This document shows positions 17,835 through 26,421 of a stretch of DNA of 32,719 bases, piece by piece. Each line of letters begins with the position of its first letter. Position 1 is the stretch's first letter. The position numbers and the translations under genes are program-made. This DNA comes from Elusimicrobia bacterium RIFOXYA12_FULL_51_18. GTDB taxonomy: Bacteria > Elusimicrobiota > Elusimicrobia > Elusimicrobiales > UBA9959. The DNA lies in the NCBI GenBank assembly GCA_001800245.1, contig MGVA01000052.1, positions 1 to 32,719 of the forward strand, given 5' to 3'. Under the pieces are notes generated by a model. That model saw only the letters and a list, made by a program, of their open reading frames with translations, was not told the origin of the DNA and made no database searches.

Positions 17835-20800
17835 CTACTGTTTCTTGTCTTTTTCCGCTTTCAGAGCCCGGTCATATTTGAGCTGCAGCTCATCCTGCTT
17901 TTTCCCCCAGTAGTTAAGGAGTTCTTCTTCCTTCTTCTGGTACTGAGCCACATACTCTTCTTCCTTTTGGGCTATGAGCATGGTGAGGCGGGTCTTTTCC
18001 TCTTCCAGCTCCCCGAACTTGGACTTGATCTTGTTTTCCAGCTCAAGGCGAAGCTTGGCCAGCGCGGTTCTGGATTTCTCTACTTCTCCATAATATGAAT
18101 TCTCAAGTTCATTTCTCTTGGACGCGGCTTCTTCTTCCAGGCGCAGGCGTTGTTGCTTGTTTTTGGAAAGTTCGTCATCCAGCTTCTGGGTAAGCAGAGC
18201 CTCCTTCTTTTCAAATTCCGAACGCATGGTTTGGCGTTCCTGATTCAGTACCTCAAGCTTATGGGTTTCCCAGTAGGCGCGCTCCTTTTCCAATCCTGCG
18301 GAGAGGTCGGCGGAGAGCTGGAGATAGCGCTTTTCGAGCTCGGTCTCTTTCTGCCGCATGAGGCGTTCAAGCTCCTCGCGCCGCTTAGCCAGACTCTTTT
18401 CTTCCAACGCGGCGCGGTCCTTTTCGCGGCGGCCGGCTTCGGCCTCTATGCGGGCTGTTTTCTCGGAGGCGGCGGCATGAAGGCTCTTTTCCTTGGTTTG
18501 ATACTGCCGTTCCATCTCGGCTTTCTTATTCTCGAATTCCAGAGTCAGGTTGTCTAATTCATCTTCTTTCTGTTTTGTAAGCGTCTCAAGGCGCTCTTTG
18601 GTTTTTTCCGTAAAACGCGCTTCCAGTTCCGTCTCTTTCTTGCGCAGATCGGAGAAGCGCTCTTCATATTCCCGGTCCATGACGGCGCGGCGTTCGTTGA
18701 GGGCCTTGTACATTTCTTCTTTGGCCTTTGCCAGCAGGGAAAACTGTTCGCTTTCCTTAGTCTGAAGTTCCTGATAAAGCTTCACTTTGAGTTCGCTATG
18801 CTGTTGTTGAAGCGTACTCTTGAGTTTCTCCGTTTCGCCTTCCTGCGCTTTTAGGTGAAGTTCGCGGGTGTGGTTTGCCTCTTCTATTTTTATCTTTTCC
18901 TCTTTAAGGCGCTCATCGAAGGCCCGGCGCAATTCGTCGGCCTTGGCTTCAAAGGCGGCGCCCTTGTCGGAGAGGGCCTTTTCCAGTCCGGATTTTTCGG
19001 CGTTTAAGCGCGCGGCCCCGGCCGCAGATTCTTCGGCCAGCGCCGCTTCCTTGCGGGCGAAGTTTTCAGCTAGGATCTTTTCTTTTTCGGTCAGGAGTTC
19101 CCTGCCGCGTTCGGCCAGACGGTTTTCAAATTCTGATTTTTCCGCTTCAATGCGCCGTCTGGTTTCCTCCAGGGTTTTCTCAAGTTCCATTTCTTTGCGG
19201 GCCAGCGCTTTTTTCTTTTCCTCCAGATCGGAGGCCAGGCGCTGTTTTTCCGAGGCTAGGCGTTTTTCAAATGTTTTTTCCAGACTCGCGCTTTCCTCTT
19301 TTAATTTGTCGGCCAGCTCCAGTTCTTTATGGGCGTACTTCAGTTTAAGTCCGTCCTCTAGCTGCAGGAATTTTTCTTTGAGGATGGTCCGGTATTTTGA
19401 AAACTCCTCTTTAAGGCTCTCCCGTTGTTGCAGGAAGGCGTTTTCTTTTTCCAGGGTCCACTCCTCTTCCTTTGCGAGCCAGGCGCCGGCAAGCATTTTT
19501 TCGCGTGCGGCAAGGCGTTCTTCCAGGTTTTTTTCTTTCAGGAGATAGGCGTTTTCCAACGATTGTTTCACCAGCGTCAGGCGCTCTTCGTGGGCGTTTT
19601 CCAGGTCCACTTTAGTCTTTTCCAGTTCGGCGGCTTCCGCTGCGGCCCGCTCGGCCTGTTCGCGAAGGAGGGACTTCCTGAAAGCGTCTTCTTTAGCCCT
19701 GAAATCTGCGGTCAGGCCTTCTCTTTCTTCCCGGATCCTGGTTTCGCTGCGTGCGGCCAGTTCCGTTTCGCGGCCAGCCCAGTCCTTTTCCCAGCGTGAA
19801 TTAGTGGCTGATACTATTGCGTCCAGTTTTTTCTGGTTGTCCACGGACATGCGGTTCCATTTTTCACGGATCTCCAAAGCGGCGGCATTGTAGGCTGCCG
19901 CGCCAGCTTCGTCGTGTTTTTTTACCAGTTCCAGCATCTGGCTTTCCATCTGCAGGCGCAGATTCACGTAGTCCTGCTCGCGCTGCTGGGTGTGCTGGCG
20001 CAGGCGGTCGCGGATCTCCGAGACCTCTTTCTGATGGGTTTCTTTCAGAAAAACGATTTCGCGTTCGTGCGCGGCGGCCCGCTCTTTTTCCTTTTCCTCA
20101 AATACGGTGCCGAGGGCGGTTCGTTGACGGTCAAATTCTTCCTGAAGCGCGGTGGCGCGCTTCTCGGCGGCCAGTTCCGCTTTGTCCAATGCGGTTTCAT
20201 GCCTGTCGGCCATGTCCCGTCGCTCCTCCTCCAGTTTTGCGGCGCGGATAGCGCTGAGGTCTTCGGTTTTTTGAAGGTAGTCGTCCTCCAGTTTCTTCCG
20301 GAAATCCTCCAACTGCGCTTCTTTCGCCTGGTAGAGCTTGGAAAACTCGCGCATCTTCAGTTCGTAACGTTCTTTTAGTCCCAGTTCTTCCTGTTCGGCC
20401 CGGACGCGGTGGTTTTCTATCAGTTCCCTTTCCAATAGCTCGAATTTTGTGCGCATGGCGTTTTCCTGCTCCGCTAACGCGTCCTGCCTGCCTCGTGTAA
20501 GTGCCTGCACCTCGGCTTCTTTGAGTTCCGCGGCTTTGCGGATCTCTTCTATAGTGAGGATCTTAAGTTTGCCTATTTCGGCTTCTTTCGATCCCAGTTC
20601 CTCTTTCAGGGCCCGGATCTCATTCTCCAGTTGGACCCTGGCCTGGCGCCAGTTGGAGGTTTCTTCGTTCAGGATTTGTTCGCGCAATTTGCCCTTGAGA
20701 TCAGCTTCCATGGCGGTCTGGGTTTTCCAGTTTTCTTCCCAGGTCTTGATGGTTGATTGCCATTTTTTCAGGATCTCATCTTTTTCTTCGGCTTGCCTGG

Positions 20801-20960
20801 TGAGGGAGCGTGCGACGCTGGTCTTATTGCGGTTGTCTTCTTTAAGGCGGGAATTGTCGTCGGATAGGGAGTGTATTTTCTCCACGGCCCAGCGCAGGGC
20901 GAGTTTCGCGGTTTCCACGTCGGTGATGGTGGATGGGTCCAGTTGATTATCAAAATCCAT
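17835..20960 (-). CDS. Giant coiled-coil protein B (1041 residues)
   Basis: The second of two adjacent long coiled-coil proteins. Residues ~30-1035 are heptad-like and strongly charged, without signal peptide, membrane segment or nucleotide-binding loop. The N-terminal ~25 residues are not coiled coil and carry VETAKLALRW, matching the LDSAKMILRL of protein A at the same distance from the start. The end LQLKYDRALKAEKDKK parallels the end of protein A. A strong GGAGG sits six bases before the ATG. Prediction by homology transfer is hazardous because long coiled coils resemble SMC, myosin and many other proteins spuriously; there is no SMC head here. A structural, filament-forming or organising role is the plausible inference, not shown. 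Confidence 0.85.
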   Translation of the reverse strand: MDFDNQLDPSTITDVETAKLALRWAVEKIHSLSDDNSRLKEDNRNKTSVARSLTRQAEEKDEILKKWQSTIKTWEENWKTQTAMEADLKGKLREQILNEETSNWRQARVQLENEIRALKEELGSKEAEIGKLKILTIEEIRKAAELKEAEVQALTRGRQDALAEQENAMRTKFELLERELIENHRVRAEQEELGLKERYELKMREFSKLYQAKEAQLEDFRKKLEDDYLQKTEDLSAIRAAKLEEERRDMADRHETALDKAELAAEKRATALQEEFDRQRTALGTVFEEKEKERAAAHEREIVFLKETHQKEVSEIRDRLRQHTQQREQDYVNLRLQMESQMLELVKKHDEAGAAAYNAAALEIREKWNRMSVDNQKKLDAIVSATNSRWEKDWAGRETELAARSETRIREEREGLTADFRAKEDAFRKSLLREQAERAAAEAAELEKTKVDLENAHEERLTLVKQSLENAYLLKEKNLEERLAAREKMLAGAWLAKEEEWTLEKENAFLQQRESLKEEFSKYRTILKEKFLQLEDGLKLKYAHKELELADKLKEESASLEKTFEKRLASEKQRLASDLEEKKKALARKEMELEKTLEETRRRIEAEKSEFENRLAERGRELLTEKEKILAENFARKEAALAEESAAGAARLNAEKSGLEKALSDKGAAFEAKADELRRAFDERLKEEKIKIEEANHTRELHLKAQEGETEKLKSTLQQQHSELKVKLYQELQTKESEQFSLLAKAKEEMYKALNERRAVMDREYEERFSDLRKKETELEARFTEKTKERLETLTKQKEDELDNLTLEFENKKAEMERQYQTKEKSLHAAASEKTARIEAEAGRREKDRAALEEKSLAKRREELERLMRQKETELEKRYLQLSADLSAGLEKERAYWETHKLEVLNQERQTMRSEFEKKEALLTQKLDDELSKNKQQRLRLEEEAASKRNELENSYYGEVEKSRTALAKLRLELENKIKSKFGELEEEKTRLTMLIAQKEEEYVAQYQKKEEELLNYWGKKQDELQLKYDRALKAEKDKKQ

Positions 20961-21037
20961 TTAAGGCCTCCGGCAAAAGCTTTAGAAGCAAAAACAAGTA
21001 TCTTTCGCTGACAAAATAATACCTATATGCCAAGGAA

Positions 21038-21043
21038 ATTATA
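21038..21043 (-). promoter_or_regulatory. Candidate -10 box for the coiled-coil genes
   Basis: TATAAT on the minus strand lies about 78 bases upstream of the coiled-coil B start codon. No convincing -35 is seen. Confidence 0.35.
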
Positions 21044-21135
21044 CAAAAGGTGTGTTTATAAAATATTAAATTATTGTGAATCCGGTTGGAGGTCCCCTGC
21101 GCAGGGCTCGGCAGTCTGGGAATTGCGGTTAAAAA

Positions 21136-21173
21136 CCAAAAAAACGACCGTCCGCCTTAGGCGGACGGTCGTT
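21136..21173 (-). terminator. rpmB intrinsic terminator
   Basis: A perfect 14-bp stem (21143-21156 with 21160-21173, 3-nt loop) is followed on the minus strand by seven T residues and then a second T-run. It lies 42 bases beyond the rpmB stop and separates rpmB from the coiled-coil genes. Confidence 0.92.
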
Positions 21174-21214
21174 AGCTGCGCGGGAGCCGGTTTACCAGCC
21201 GATGGTTGGGTTTA

Positions 21215-21415
21215 TCAGACGGCTTTTAAGGGTCTGTGCGCTTTACCGCTTTTTATGCAGTTGGTGCAGATCAAAGCGGATTGGACCGCGCCATTCAGAA
21301 TTATTTTCTGTTTCTGCAGATTAGGCTTAAAAATCCTCTTGGTAGCTTTATGCGAGTGGCTATAGGAGTTCCCTGTTACCGGACTTTTTCCGCAAATTTT
21401 ACATTTATATGCCAT
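21215..21415 (-). CDS. rpmB: 50S ribosomal protein L28
   Basis: The 66-residue product begins MAYKCKICGKSPVTGNSYSH, followed by the L28 signature KRIFKPNLQK, and ends near CTNCIKSGKAHRP. Two CxxC pairs (C5/C8 and C50/C53) make this the zinc-binding form of L28. The frame stays open upstream for more than 200 codons, but that extension overlaps the MBL-fold gene on the other strand and is spurious. The start at 21415 has no Shine-Dalgarno; an extended -10 (TGCTATAAT) ends seven bases upstream of it, so a leaderless mRNA is likely. The gene has its own terminator and appears monocistronic. Confidence 0.93.
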   Translation of the reverse strand: MAYKCKICGKSPVTGNSYSHSHKATKRIFKPNLQKQKIILNGAVQSALICTNCIKSGKAHRPLKAV

Positions 21416-21422
21416 AGACCAT

Positions 21423-21431
21423 ATTATAGCA
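21423..21431 (-). promoter_or_regulatory. rpmB promoter (extended -10)
   Basis: TGCTATAAT on the minus strand, with a TTGCTA -35-like box about 16 bp upstream. The start codon is 7 nt downstream of the -10, so transcription should begin at or next to the ATG. Confidence 0.5.
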
Positions 21432-21598
21432 AATAGTTCTTTGTTAGCAAATTTCCCCGACATTTCCCCAACTAAAGTGGGGGTAAGTTGTGGTGGCCTC
21501 ATTTCCAGCGGATTTGTTACGGCACCTACGCAAGTATTGTAAAATATGGAACATGGGGGAGGGGTCCCTAATGGGTACTCCTGAGGAAATGGGGTAAT

Positions 21599-22231
21599 AT
21601 GGATGATATAAGAAAGATGATTCATTGGCTTGGACACGCGTCTTTCCGGTTGGAGCTGCCTTCCGGAATAATGGTCTATCTGGACCCGTATCTGCTGACG
21701 GCGGAGTCTAAAAAAGCGGATGTCATTCTTATAACCCATGGGCATTTTGACCATTTTTCTCTGGCTGATATCGCTAAAATAATCAAAAAAGAGACCATGG
21801 TTTTCGGTCCGGAATCGCTTAGCGGTAAGATCCTCGGGGGCTTTACCGGCCTTAAGCCGGGCGACAAGGCGGAGTTCCGGGGGATCGTCATAAATGCTGT
21901 GCCCGCCTACAATATAGGAAAACCCTTCCATCCGCGAGCATCGGGCAACCTGGGGTATGTTGTGGATACCGGAGATTTGCGTGTTTATCACGCGGGGGAC
22001 ACCGACTTTATTCCGGAGATGGAGGATATTAAAGCCGATGTGGCGCTTTTTCCCATCGGCGGAACCTATACGATGGATGCGGTTGATGCTTGCCGGGCCG
22101 CGTTGGCCCTCAAGCCGCGAGCCGCTGTTCCGATGCATTACGGCTCAGTTGTCGGTTCTAAGGACGAGGCTGTCAGATTTAAAAACCTTTGCAACGTCTG
22201 TGAAATGCTTATACTGCCTCAAGAGGAATGA
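21599..22231 (+). CDS. MBL-fold metal-dependent hydrolase (UPF0173-like)
   Basis: The 210-residue protein is a compact single-domain metallo-beta-lactamase-fold enzyme. It has WLGHASFRLE near the N-terminus, the metal motif THGHFDH (H47, H49, D51, H52), a second ligand region YHAGDTDFIPEM, and a C-terminal MHYGS histidine. This matches the UPF0173/YtkL group, whose substrate is generally unknown; related proteins include UlaG-like lactonases. The protein is cytoplasmic by sequence, with no signal peptide. The ATG at 21599 is preceded by a purine-rich GAGG/GGGG stretch. It is divergent from rpmB. The family is confident, the reaction unknown. Confidence 0.88.
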   Translation: MDDIRKMIHWLGHASFRLELPSGIMVYLDPYLLTAESKKADVILITHGHFDHFSLADIAKIIKKETMVFGPESLSGKILGGFTGLKPGDKAEFRGIVINAVPAYNIGKPFHPRASGNLGYVVDTGDLRVYHAGDTDFIPEMEDIKADVALFPIGGTYTMDAVDACRAALALKPRAAVPMHYGSVVGSKDEAVRFKNLCNVCEMLILPQEE

Positions 22232-22479
22232 TTCCTTAGTATTCGGGAGATTTCCACTTTGGGAGGTTCAGCGTAATGTAGGGGAAATCGCAACAGCGGT
22301 GTCCGCCTGTGGGGAAATCCCCGGAAGGGGTCCCGCCAAGCGGAGCGCAGGGAGTAAGCGACGATGAAATGGAGGGCGGAGCCCTCCTTGTGGAGCACCG
22401 GGCGCCACCTTATAAAGCCCGGCGGTAATCCGCCCCGCGCATGTGTATAGCGCGGGGTGCGACAGAGAAGAGGAATGAT
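22232..22479. other. Hairpin-rich intergenic region
   Basis: About 250 bases between two co-oriented genes form a series of short GC-rich hairpins: 22371-22377 with 22381-22387 (7 bp, loop GGA), 22399-22404 with 22417-22422 (6 bp), and 22433-22440 with 22450-22457 (8 bp). No U-tract follows, so these are not ordinary terminators. A segment from ~22325 (CCAAGCGGAGCGCAGGGAG) has the look of a dispersed repeat, but no second copy is in the window. Confidence 0.5.
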
Positions 22480-22896
22480 ATGAGATCCCATACCGCCTAT
22501 CTTTGGATGAACACCCCGCGCAGATACGATATAGTAAATGTTACCTCTAAAGTTGAGGCCGAAGTTGATAAAAGCGGCATACAGGAAGGTGTCTGCCTGG
22601 TGAATGCTATGCATATTACTTCCAGCGTGTTCATAAATGACAATGAAAAAGGTCTCCATAAAGATTTTTTGGCATGGCTTGAAAGGCTAGCGCCTTATTC
22701 AAAGGACGGCTATGATCATAACCTAAGCGGCGAAGATAACGGGGACGCCCATCTGAAAAGGACCGTTATGGGCCGCGAGGTTGTTGTTGCCGTGACGAAA
22801 GGGAAATTGGATTTCGGGCCCTGGGAGCAGATCTTCTACGGCGAGTTCGACGGCCGCAGGGACAAACGTATACTGGTTAAGATCATCGGGGAATAA
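22480..22896 (+). CDS. YjbQ/UPF0047-family protein (secondary thiamine-phosphate synthase type)
   Basis: The 138-residue protein is the same length as E. coli YjbQ. It has the family core [12 protein letters not shown] (H45 onward), then YDHN, then [11 protein letters not shown] and the highly characteristic ending [26 protein letters not shown]-like segment (positions ~113-138). Members form trimers with a conserved His/Asp site and can show weak thiamine-phosphate synthase activity; the physiological reaction is not settled. The start at 22480 (MRSHTAYLW) has GAGGA six bases upstream. The frame stays open 13 codons further up, but those codons run through a palindrome and are unlikely to be translated. 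Confidence 0.92.
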   Translation: MRSHTAYLWMNTPRRYDIVNVTSKVEAEVDKSGIQEGVCLVNAMHITSSVFINDNEKGLHKDFLAWLERLAPYSKDGYDHNLSGEDNGDAHLKRTVMGREVVVAVTKGKLDFGPWEQIFYGEFDGRRDKRILVKIIGE

Positions 22897-23063
22897 AGGC
22901 CTCCAAATGGCTCGATTATTCCGTTGCAGTCCTTTGGATCGCGGGATTATTTTAGTGGTTAGGCGCCAGGAACTGGAATATAAACACCCCGCCTTTGCCC
23001 CGATACTCTGGGCATAAAGACCAGTGTCAAAGAGTTCTTCAAGTCCGCAGGGACATGAAAAAG
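22897..23063. other. Spacer between convergent genes
   Basis: About 170 bases with no gene. No terminator for the YjbQ-family gene on the plus strand is recognisable. Confidence 0.4.
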
Positions 23064-23109
23064 ATCCGCGCCGCAGCCGCGGGGTGAATTCCGCGGCTGC
23101 GGCGCGGAT
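23058..23109 (-). terminator. Long-stem terminator of the M16 peptidase genes
   Basis: A perfect 19-bp GC-rich stem (23064-23082 with 23091-23109, 8-nt loop) is followed on the minus strand by CTTTTTC. It begins 29 bases after the stop of the last M16 gene. Confidence 0.88.
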
Positions 23110-23137
23110 ATGATGGAAAATCATTCCGGATTTTGGG

Positions 23138-24550
23138 TCAATCTTCCTTTAATTCCACCACATCGCCGAATGTCGAGAGCGGCTTATCGAACTTTTTTGA
23201 GTTGCCGATCACGAAGATCTGGGCGTCCGTCGGTTTGAACAGTTTTTGTGAGGTTTCCAGGACGGCCTTGGGGTCAACCTTGGCCATGTTGTCCACATAG
23301 GTGTCCAGGTAGTCCGGCTCGTATTTATAGTATTCGTACAGCGCCCGCTCGCTTATCAGATCGAACGGGGTAGCGAAACGAAACACGAAGGAATTTATTA
23401 TCGAGTCCTTCGCCCGTTTCACCTCTTCGGCTGGCGCGGTTTCGGTTTTTATCAGCTCGAACTGGCGGATCATTTCCGAAAGCGCCTGCGAATATGTTTC
23501 CGGTTTCGTTCCGCAGGAGGCGTTGATGAATCCGTAGTCCGGTTTTTTTGCGAAGTAGCTGTAAACGCTGTAGGCCAAACCTTTGCGGGACCGTATTTCA
23601 GCTGCGAGGCGCGAGGATAGGCCGCCGCCCAGCATTTCAGTGGTGATGGTCAGGGGGTATTCAATGGGGTCGTGCCGCTTTACGCCTTTCTGAAGCATCA
23701 CGATGAAGGTCTGAGAAATGTCTTTTTCCGTAAAATAGACCCGGCGGGCTTCGCTAATTTTCACAGGCGGGATTACAGGGAATTTTACTTCTCCCCTGGT
23801 CCAGCCGCCGAATTTTTCTTTAAGCTTCCCCAGAAAAGTTTCTTCGCTGTCGAAATCTCCCGCGGCCGCTATAATGATATTGTTCGGCTTGTAGTAATTA
23901 TTATGGTACGTTTTAAGGTCTTCCATGGCGAGGGGGGCGATAGTGGCTATTTCGGGACGCCAGCCGTAAGGATGGTCCGCGCCATAGAAAGCCCGTACGG
24001 CTTCGCGTTGAACTTCGCGGGCGGGGTCGTCGTTTCTGCGCCGGATGATCTCCAGGGCTTCGGCTCTTTTAAGATCGGTCTTATCATTTTCGAATGCCGG
24101 TTCCATTAGGACCGAGGCGTAGATGTCCAGAACTTTGTCCAGGTCCTTTTTCAAAGTGAACATGTCCACGCGCGCTTCTTCTCCGGTCATTGAGGACTCG
24201 ATGCTCGCGCCCAGGAATTCCAGGGTCGTATCTATGTCGTCAGATTTGTATTTACGCGTACCCCCGTCTTTGAGAAGGGCCGCTGTGAGCTCTCCCAGTC
24301 CTATTTTCTCTTTTTGGTCGTAGATCTTCCCGGTCCTGGCAATGGCTGTGATGTGGATCACCGGCAGGGTGTTGTCCTTTAACAGATATACGACCATGCC
24401 GTTCTCCAGTTCGTAACGCGAACCCTTCGGAGGCTTGAAGTCAATCCCCCCTATTTTGGGGAGGACGGGCGGAAGCGCCCACGATGATGATATGCCTAAG
24501 GACATGATAGCTCCTAAAAAAAGCGTCGTTTTTGAGATTATGTTCTTCAT
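23138..24550 (-). CDS. M16-family peptidase homologue, non-catalytic subunit
   Basis: The 470-residue protein has a signal peptide (cleavage near SWA, ~residue 25) and two M16 domains. The zinc motif HxxEH is missing: the aligned stretch is GLGELTAALLKDGG, giving E87, A90 and A91 in place of His, Glu and His. The substrate-binding part is kept (GGGLSSRLAAEIRSRKGLAYSVYS). This is the pattern of inactive partners in heterodimeric M16 peptidases such as the mitochondrial processing peptidase alpha subunit. Its ATG overlaps the stop codon of the active gene (ATGA), and GGAGG sits six bases upstream. A periplasmic heterodimer with the neighbour is the likely form. Confidence 0.9.
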   Translation of the reverse strand: MKNIISKTTLFLGAIMSLGISSSWALPPVLPKIGGIDFKPPKGSRYELENGMVVYLLKDNTLPVIHITAIARTGKIYDQKEKIGLGELTAALLKDGGTRKYKSDDIDTTLEFLGASIESSMTGEEARVDMFTLKKDLDKVLDIYASVLMEPAFENDKTDLKRAEALEIIRRRNDDPAREVQREAVRAFYGADHPYGWRPEIATIAPLAMEDLKTYHNNYYKPNNIIIAAAGDFDSEETFLGKLKEKFGGWTRGEVKFPVIPPVKISEARRVYFTEKDISQTFIVMLQKGVKRHDPIEYPLTITTEMLGGGLSSRLAAEIRSRKGLAYSVYSYFAKKPDYGFINASCGTKPETYSQALSEMIRQFELIKTETAPAEEVKRAKDSIINSFVFRFATPFDLISERALYEYYKYEPDYLDTYVDNMAKVDPKAVLETSQKLFKPTDAQIFVIGNSKKFDKPLSTFGDVVELKED

Positions 24551-26142
24551 TTTACGCCTCCGTTTCCCTGCGGGGCCGTCCCCGGCGTCGTGATCTCCGC
24601 CGTGGCATCCGGTTCACGCAGGAATACTATGGTCTTGTTGTCCCTGGTAAAATATTGGGCCGCGACCCGGGAAATATCTTCCGGCTTAAGCTTGCGGAGT
24701 TCCTCGCTCACTTTCCAGTCGAATTTCCAGTCGCCGAGTATCTGCTGGTTGTTCGCCAGGCTCATTCCCAGTCCGGCGTTGGATTCCAGCTGCCTTACAA
24801 GGGACGCCTCGTAATTATTTATGACTTTTTCCATTTCCCATTTGAGTTTATCCAGTTCTTCTTTATTCTGAGGGGGTGTTTTTAGTTTATTTATTTCTTC
24901 CATGATGGCGTCTTCCAGCTCTTCAACGGTATGCGGGGCTTTCGGAGCCGCCAGTATTACGAAGAGGGACGGGTAGCGGTCTCCGGGAGTGGAGTGGCCG
25001 GAATTGGCGTAAAGAGCCAGCTGTTTCCCTTCCACCAGGTTGCGGTAGAAGCGCGAGGTTTTGCCGTTTGACAGGATCTCGCTGAGCATGAGCAGGCCGT
25101 AGATATCCGGATTTTCGTAGCCGGGGTTATGGAAGCCCATGCGGAGCGAGGGTTTGGCTTTGAAGAACACATTTATCCGCTTTTCCGACTTCTGGGGTGG
25201 TTCCTTGGTGTAGTTCCGTTCCGGCAACGGGCGGTTTTCCCAGGAAGCGAAGTATTTCTCGGCCATTTTTATGACTTCTTCCGGCTTCACATCTCCGACC
25301 ACGGCCAGCGTGGCGTTATTCGGGGCGTAGAAGGTTTTGAAGAACTGGTCGGCGTCCGTGCGTGTCAGACGTTTCAGGTCGTCCATCCAGCCGATGGTCG
25401 GGTTATGGTAGGGGTGCGCCATGAAAGCGTTGGTGAAAAGCGTTTCCCACATCAGACGGTTCGGGTCCGACTCTCCCATACGGCGCTCTTCCATTACCAC
25501 GCTCCGCTCGCGGTAGAATTCCCGGAGCACGGCGTTTTTGAACCTATCCGACTCTATTATCATCCATGCTTCCAGGCGGTTGGCGGGCAGCGAGACCACG
25601 TAGCCGGTATAATCGGTGGAGGTCATCGCGTTCATGCCGGATTCACCCAGTTCGTTATAGAGTTTCCAATATTCATCTTTGACTATCATCGTGTCAGCTT
25701 CTTTTTCAGCTTCGGCCAAGTTCTTGCGCAGCGCTTCCAGCTTGGGCAGGTCCGGGGTCGCTTTTGATTCTTCGGCTATCATCTCTTTCGCGGCGGTTTC
25801 CACTTTTTCAAGGCTGAATTTTTCTTTTTCGTAACCTGTGGAATTGATGGTCTTGGTGCCTTTGAAAGCCATGTGCTCGAAAAGATGCGCCAAGCCGGTC
25901 TTGCCGGGTTGTCCGTCCACGTTCCCGACTTTGAAGATCATTGTGAAAGAGACGGTGGGGACGAATTTTTTTTCAAGAATAAGCAGGCGCAGTCCGTTTT
26001 TTAAGGTGTAGGATACCACGGGCGGGAATTTGGGATCTTTTTCAACCGCGGCGCCGGGCGGCAGCACGGTTCCTTTCTGTTCCTGCGAGTAAAGAGGGGC
26101 GCAGCAGAGCAGTATTATCGGTATCAAAGCGGATATTTTCAT
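24547..26142 (-). CDS. M16-family zinc metallopeptidase, catalytic subunit
   Basis: The 531-residue protein has an N-terminal signal sequence (MKISALIPIILLCCAPLYSQ). The zinc motif HLFEH (H86-H90) lies in GLAHLFEHMAFKGT, with the downstream acidic region WMIIESDRFKN and ERSVVMEERRMGE typical of active M16 members. A helical insertion (~110-155, rich in Glu and Lys) separates the zinc motif from MNAMTSTDYT and makes the protein longer than the classic ~430-residue form. It probably degrades or processes peptides in the periplasm with the inactive partner encoded next. ATG 26142 has GGAGG six bases upstream; the frame opens earlier at 26169, but that start lacks such a site and disrupts the signal peptide. 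Confidence 0.92.
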   Translation of the reverse strand: MKISALIPIILLCCAPLYSQEQKGTVLPPGAAVEKDPKFPPVVSYTLKNGLRLLILEKKFVPTVSFTMIFKVGNVDGQPGKTGLAHLFEHMAFKGTKTINSTGYEKEKFSLEKVETAAKEMIAEESKATPDLPKLEALRKNLAEAEKEADTMIVKDEYWKLYNELGESGMNAMTSTDYTGYVVSLPANRLEAWMIIESDRFKNAVLREFYRERSVVMEERRMGESDPNRLMWETLFTNAFMAHPYHNPTIGWMDDLKRLTRTDADQFFKTFYAPNNATLAVVGDVKPEEVIKMAEKYFASWENRPLPERNYTKEPPQKSEKRINVFFKAKPSLRMGFHNPGYENPDIYGLLMLSEILSNGKTSRFYRNLVEGKQLALYANSGHSTPGDRYPSLFVILAAPKAPHTVEELEDAIMEEINKLKTPPQNKEELDKLKWEMEKVINNYEASLVRQLESNAGLGMSLANNQQILGDWKFDWKVSEELRKLKPEDISRVAAQYFTRDNKTIVFLREPDATAEITTPGTAPQGNGGVK

Positions 26143-26170
26143 TATTTCCTCCATATTAGGCCGATCCAAT

Positions 26171-26198
26171 ATTATATTACATAATATAGCATTGTTAC
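26171..26198 (-). promoter_or_regulatory. Candidate promoter of the M16 gene pair
   Basis: On the minus strand a TATAAT occupies 26176-26171, with GTAACA 16 bp upstream as a weak -35. The surrounding run (TATATTAT) offers overlapping -10 choices. Confidence 0.4.
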
Positions 26199-26421
26199 GC
26201 TCTCACGGAATTTCGGGCTCTGCTTGCGGGATAGAGTCCGGCCGGCACTTGGCATGTCAATTCAACCTGCTATACTATTGCATGAAACGAAAGCCGGAAG
26301 ATTTTTTGAGGAGTTTTATGAACAATGCGGCACTGCCCCGCTGTGGGGGCGCCTCAGGGGGCACCCGATATTGACGCGTCCCTGCCCCCGCAGCCTCAGG
26401 CGTCCGATTCCGCCGTGCGTA
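26199..26421. other. Intergenic region between M20 and M16 genes
   Basis: About 220 bases. Short frames (26224-26439 and others) have no domain and no good ribosome site. A GC-rich patch around 26330-26400 contains GCCCC...GGGGC, which may form a weak hairpin. Nothing else is supported. Confidence 0.35.

Noticed and set aside
14822-20960. SMC/MukB-like chromosome condensins
   Set aside because: Neither coiled-coil protein has Walker A, Walker B or signature motifs or a hinge domain.
21416-22138. Long N-terminal extension of the rpmB frame (to 307 codons)
   Set aside because: It lies antisense to the MBL-fold hydrolase and lacks a start signal; L28 proteins begin at the MAYKC methionine.
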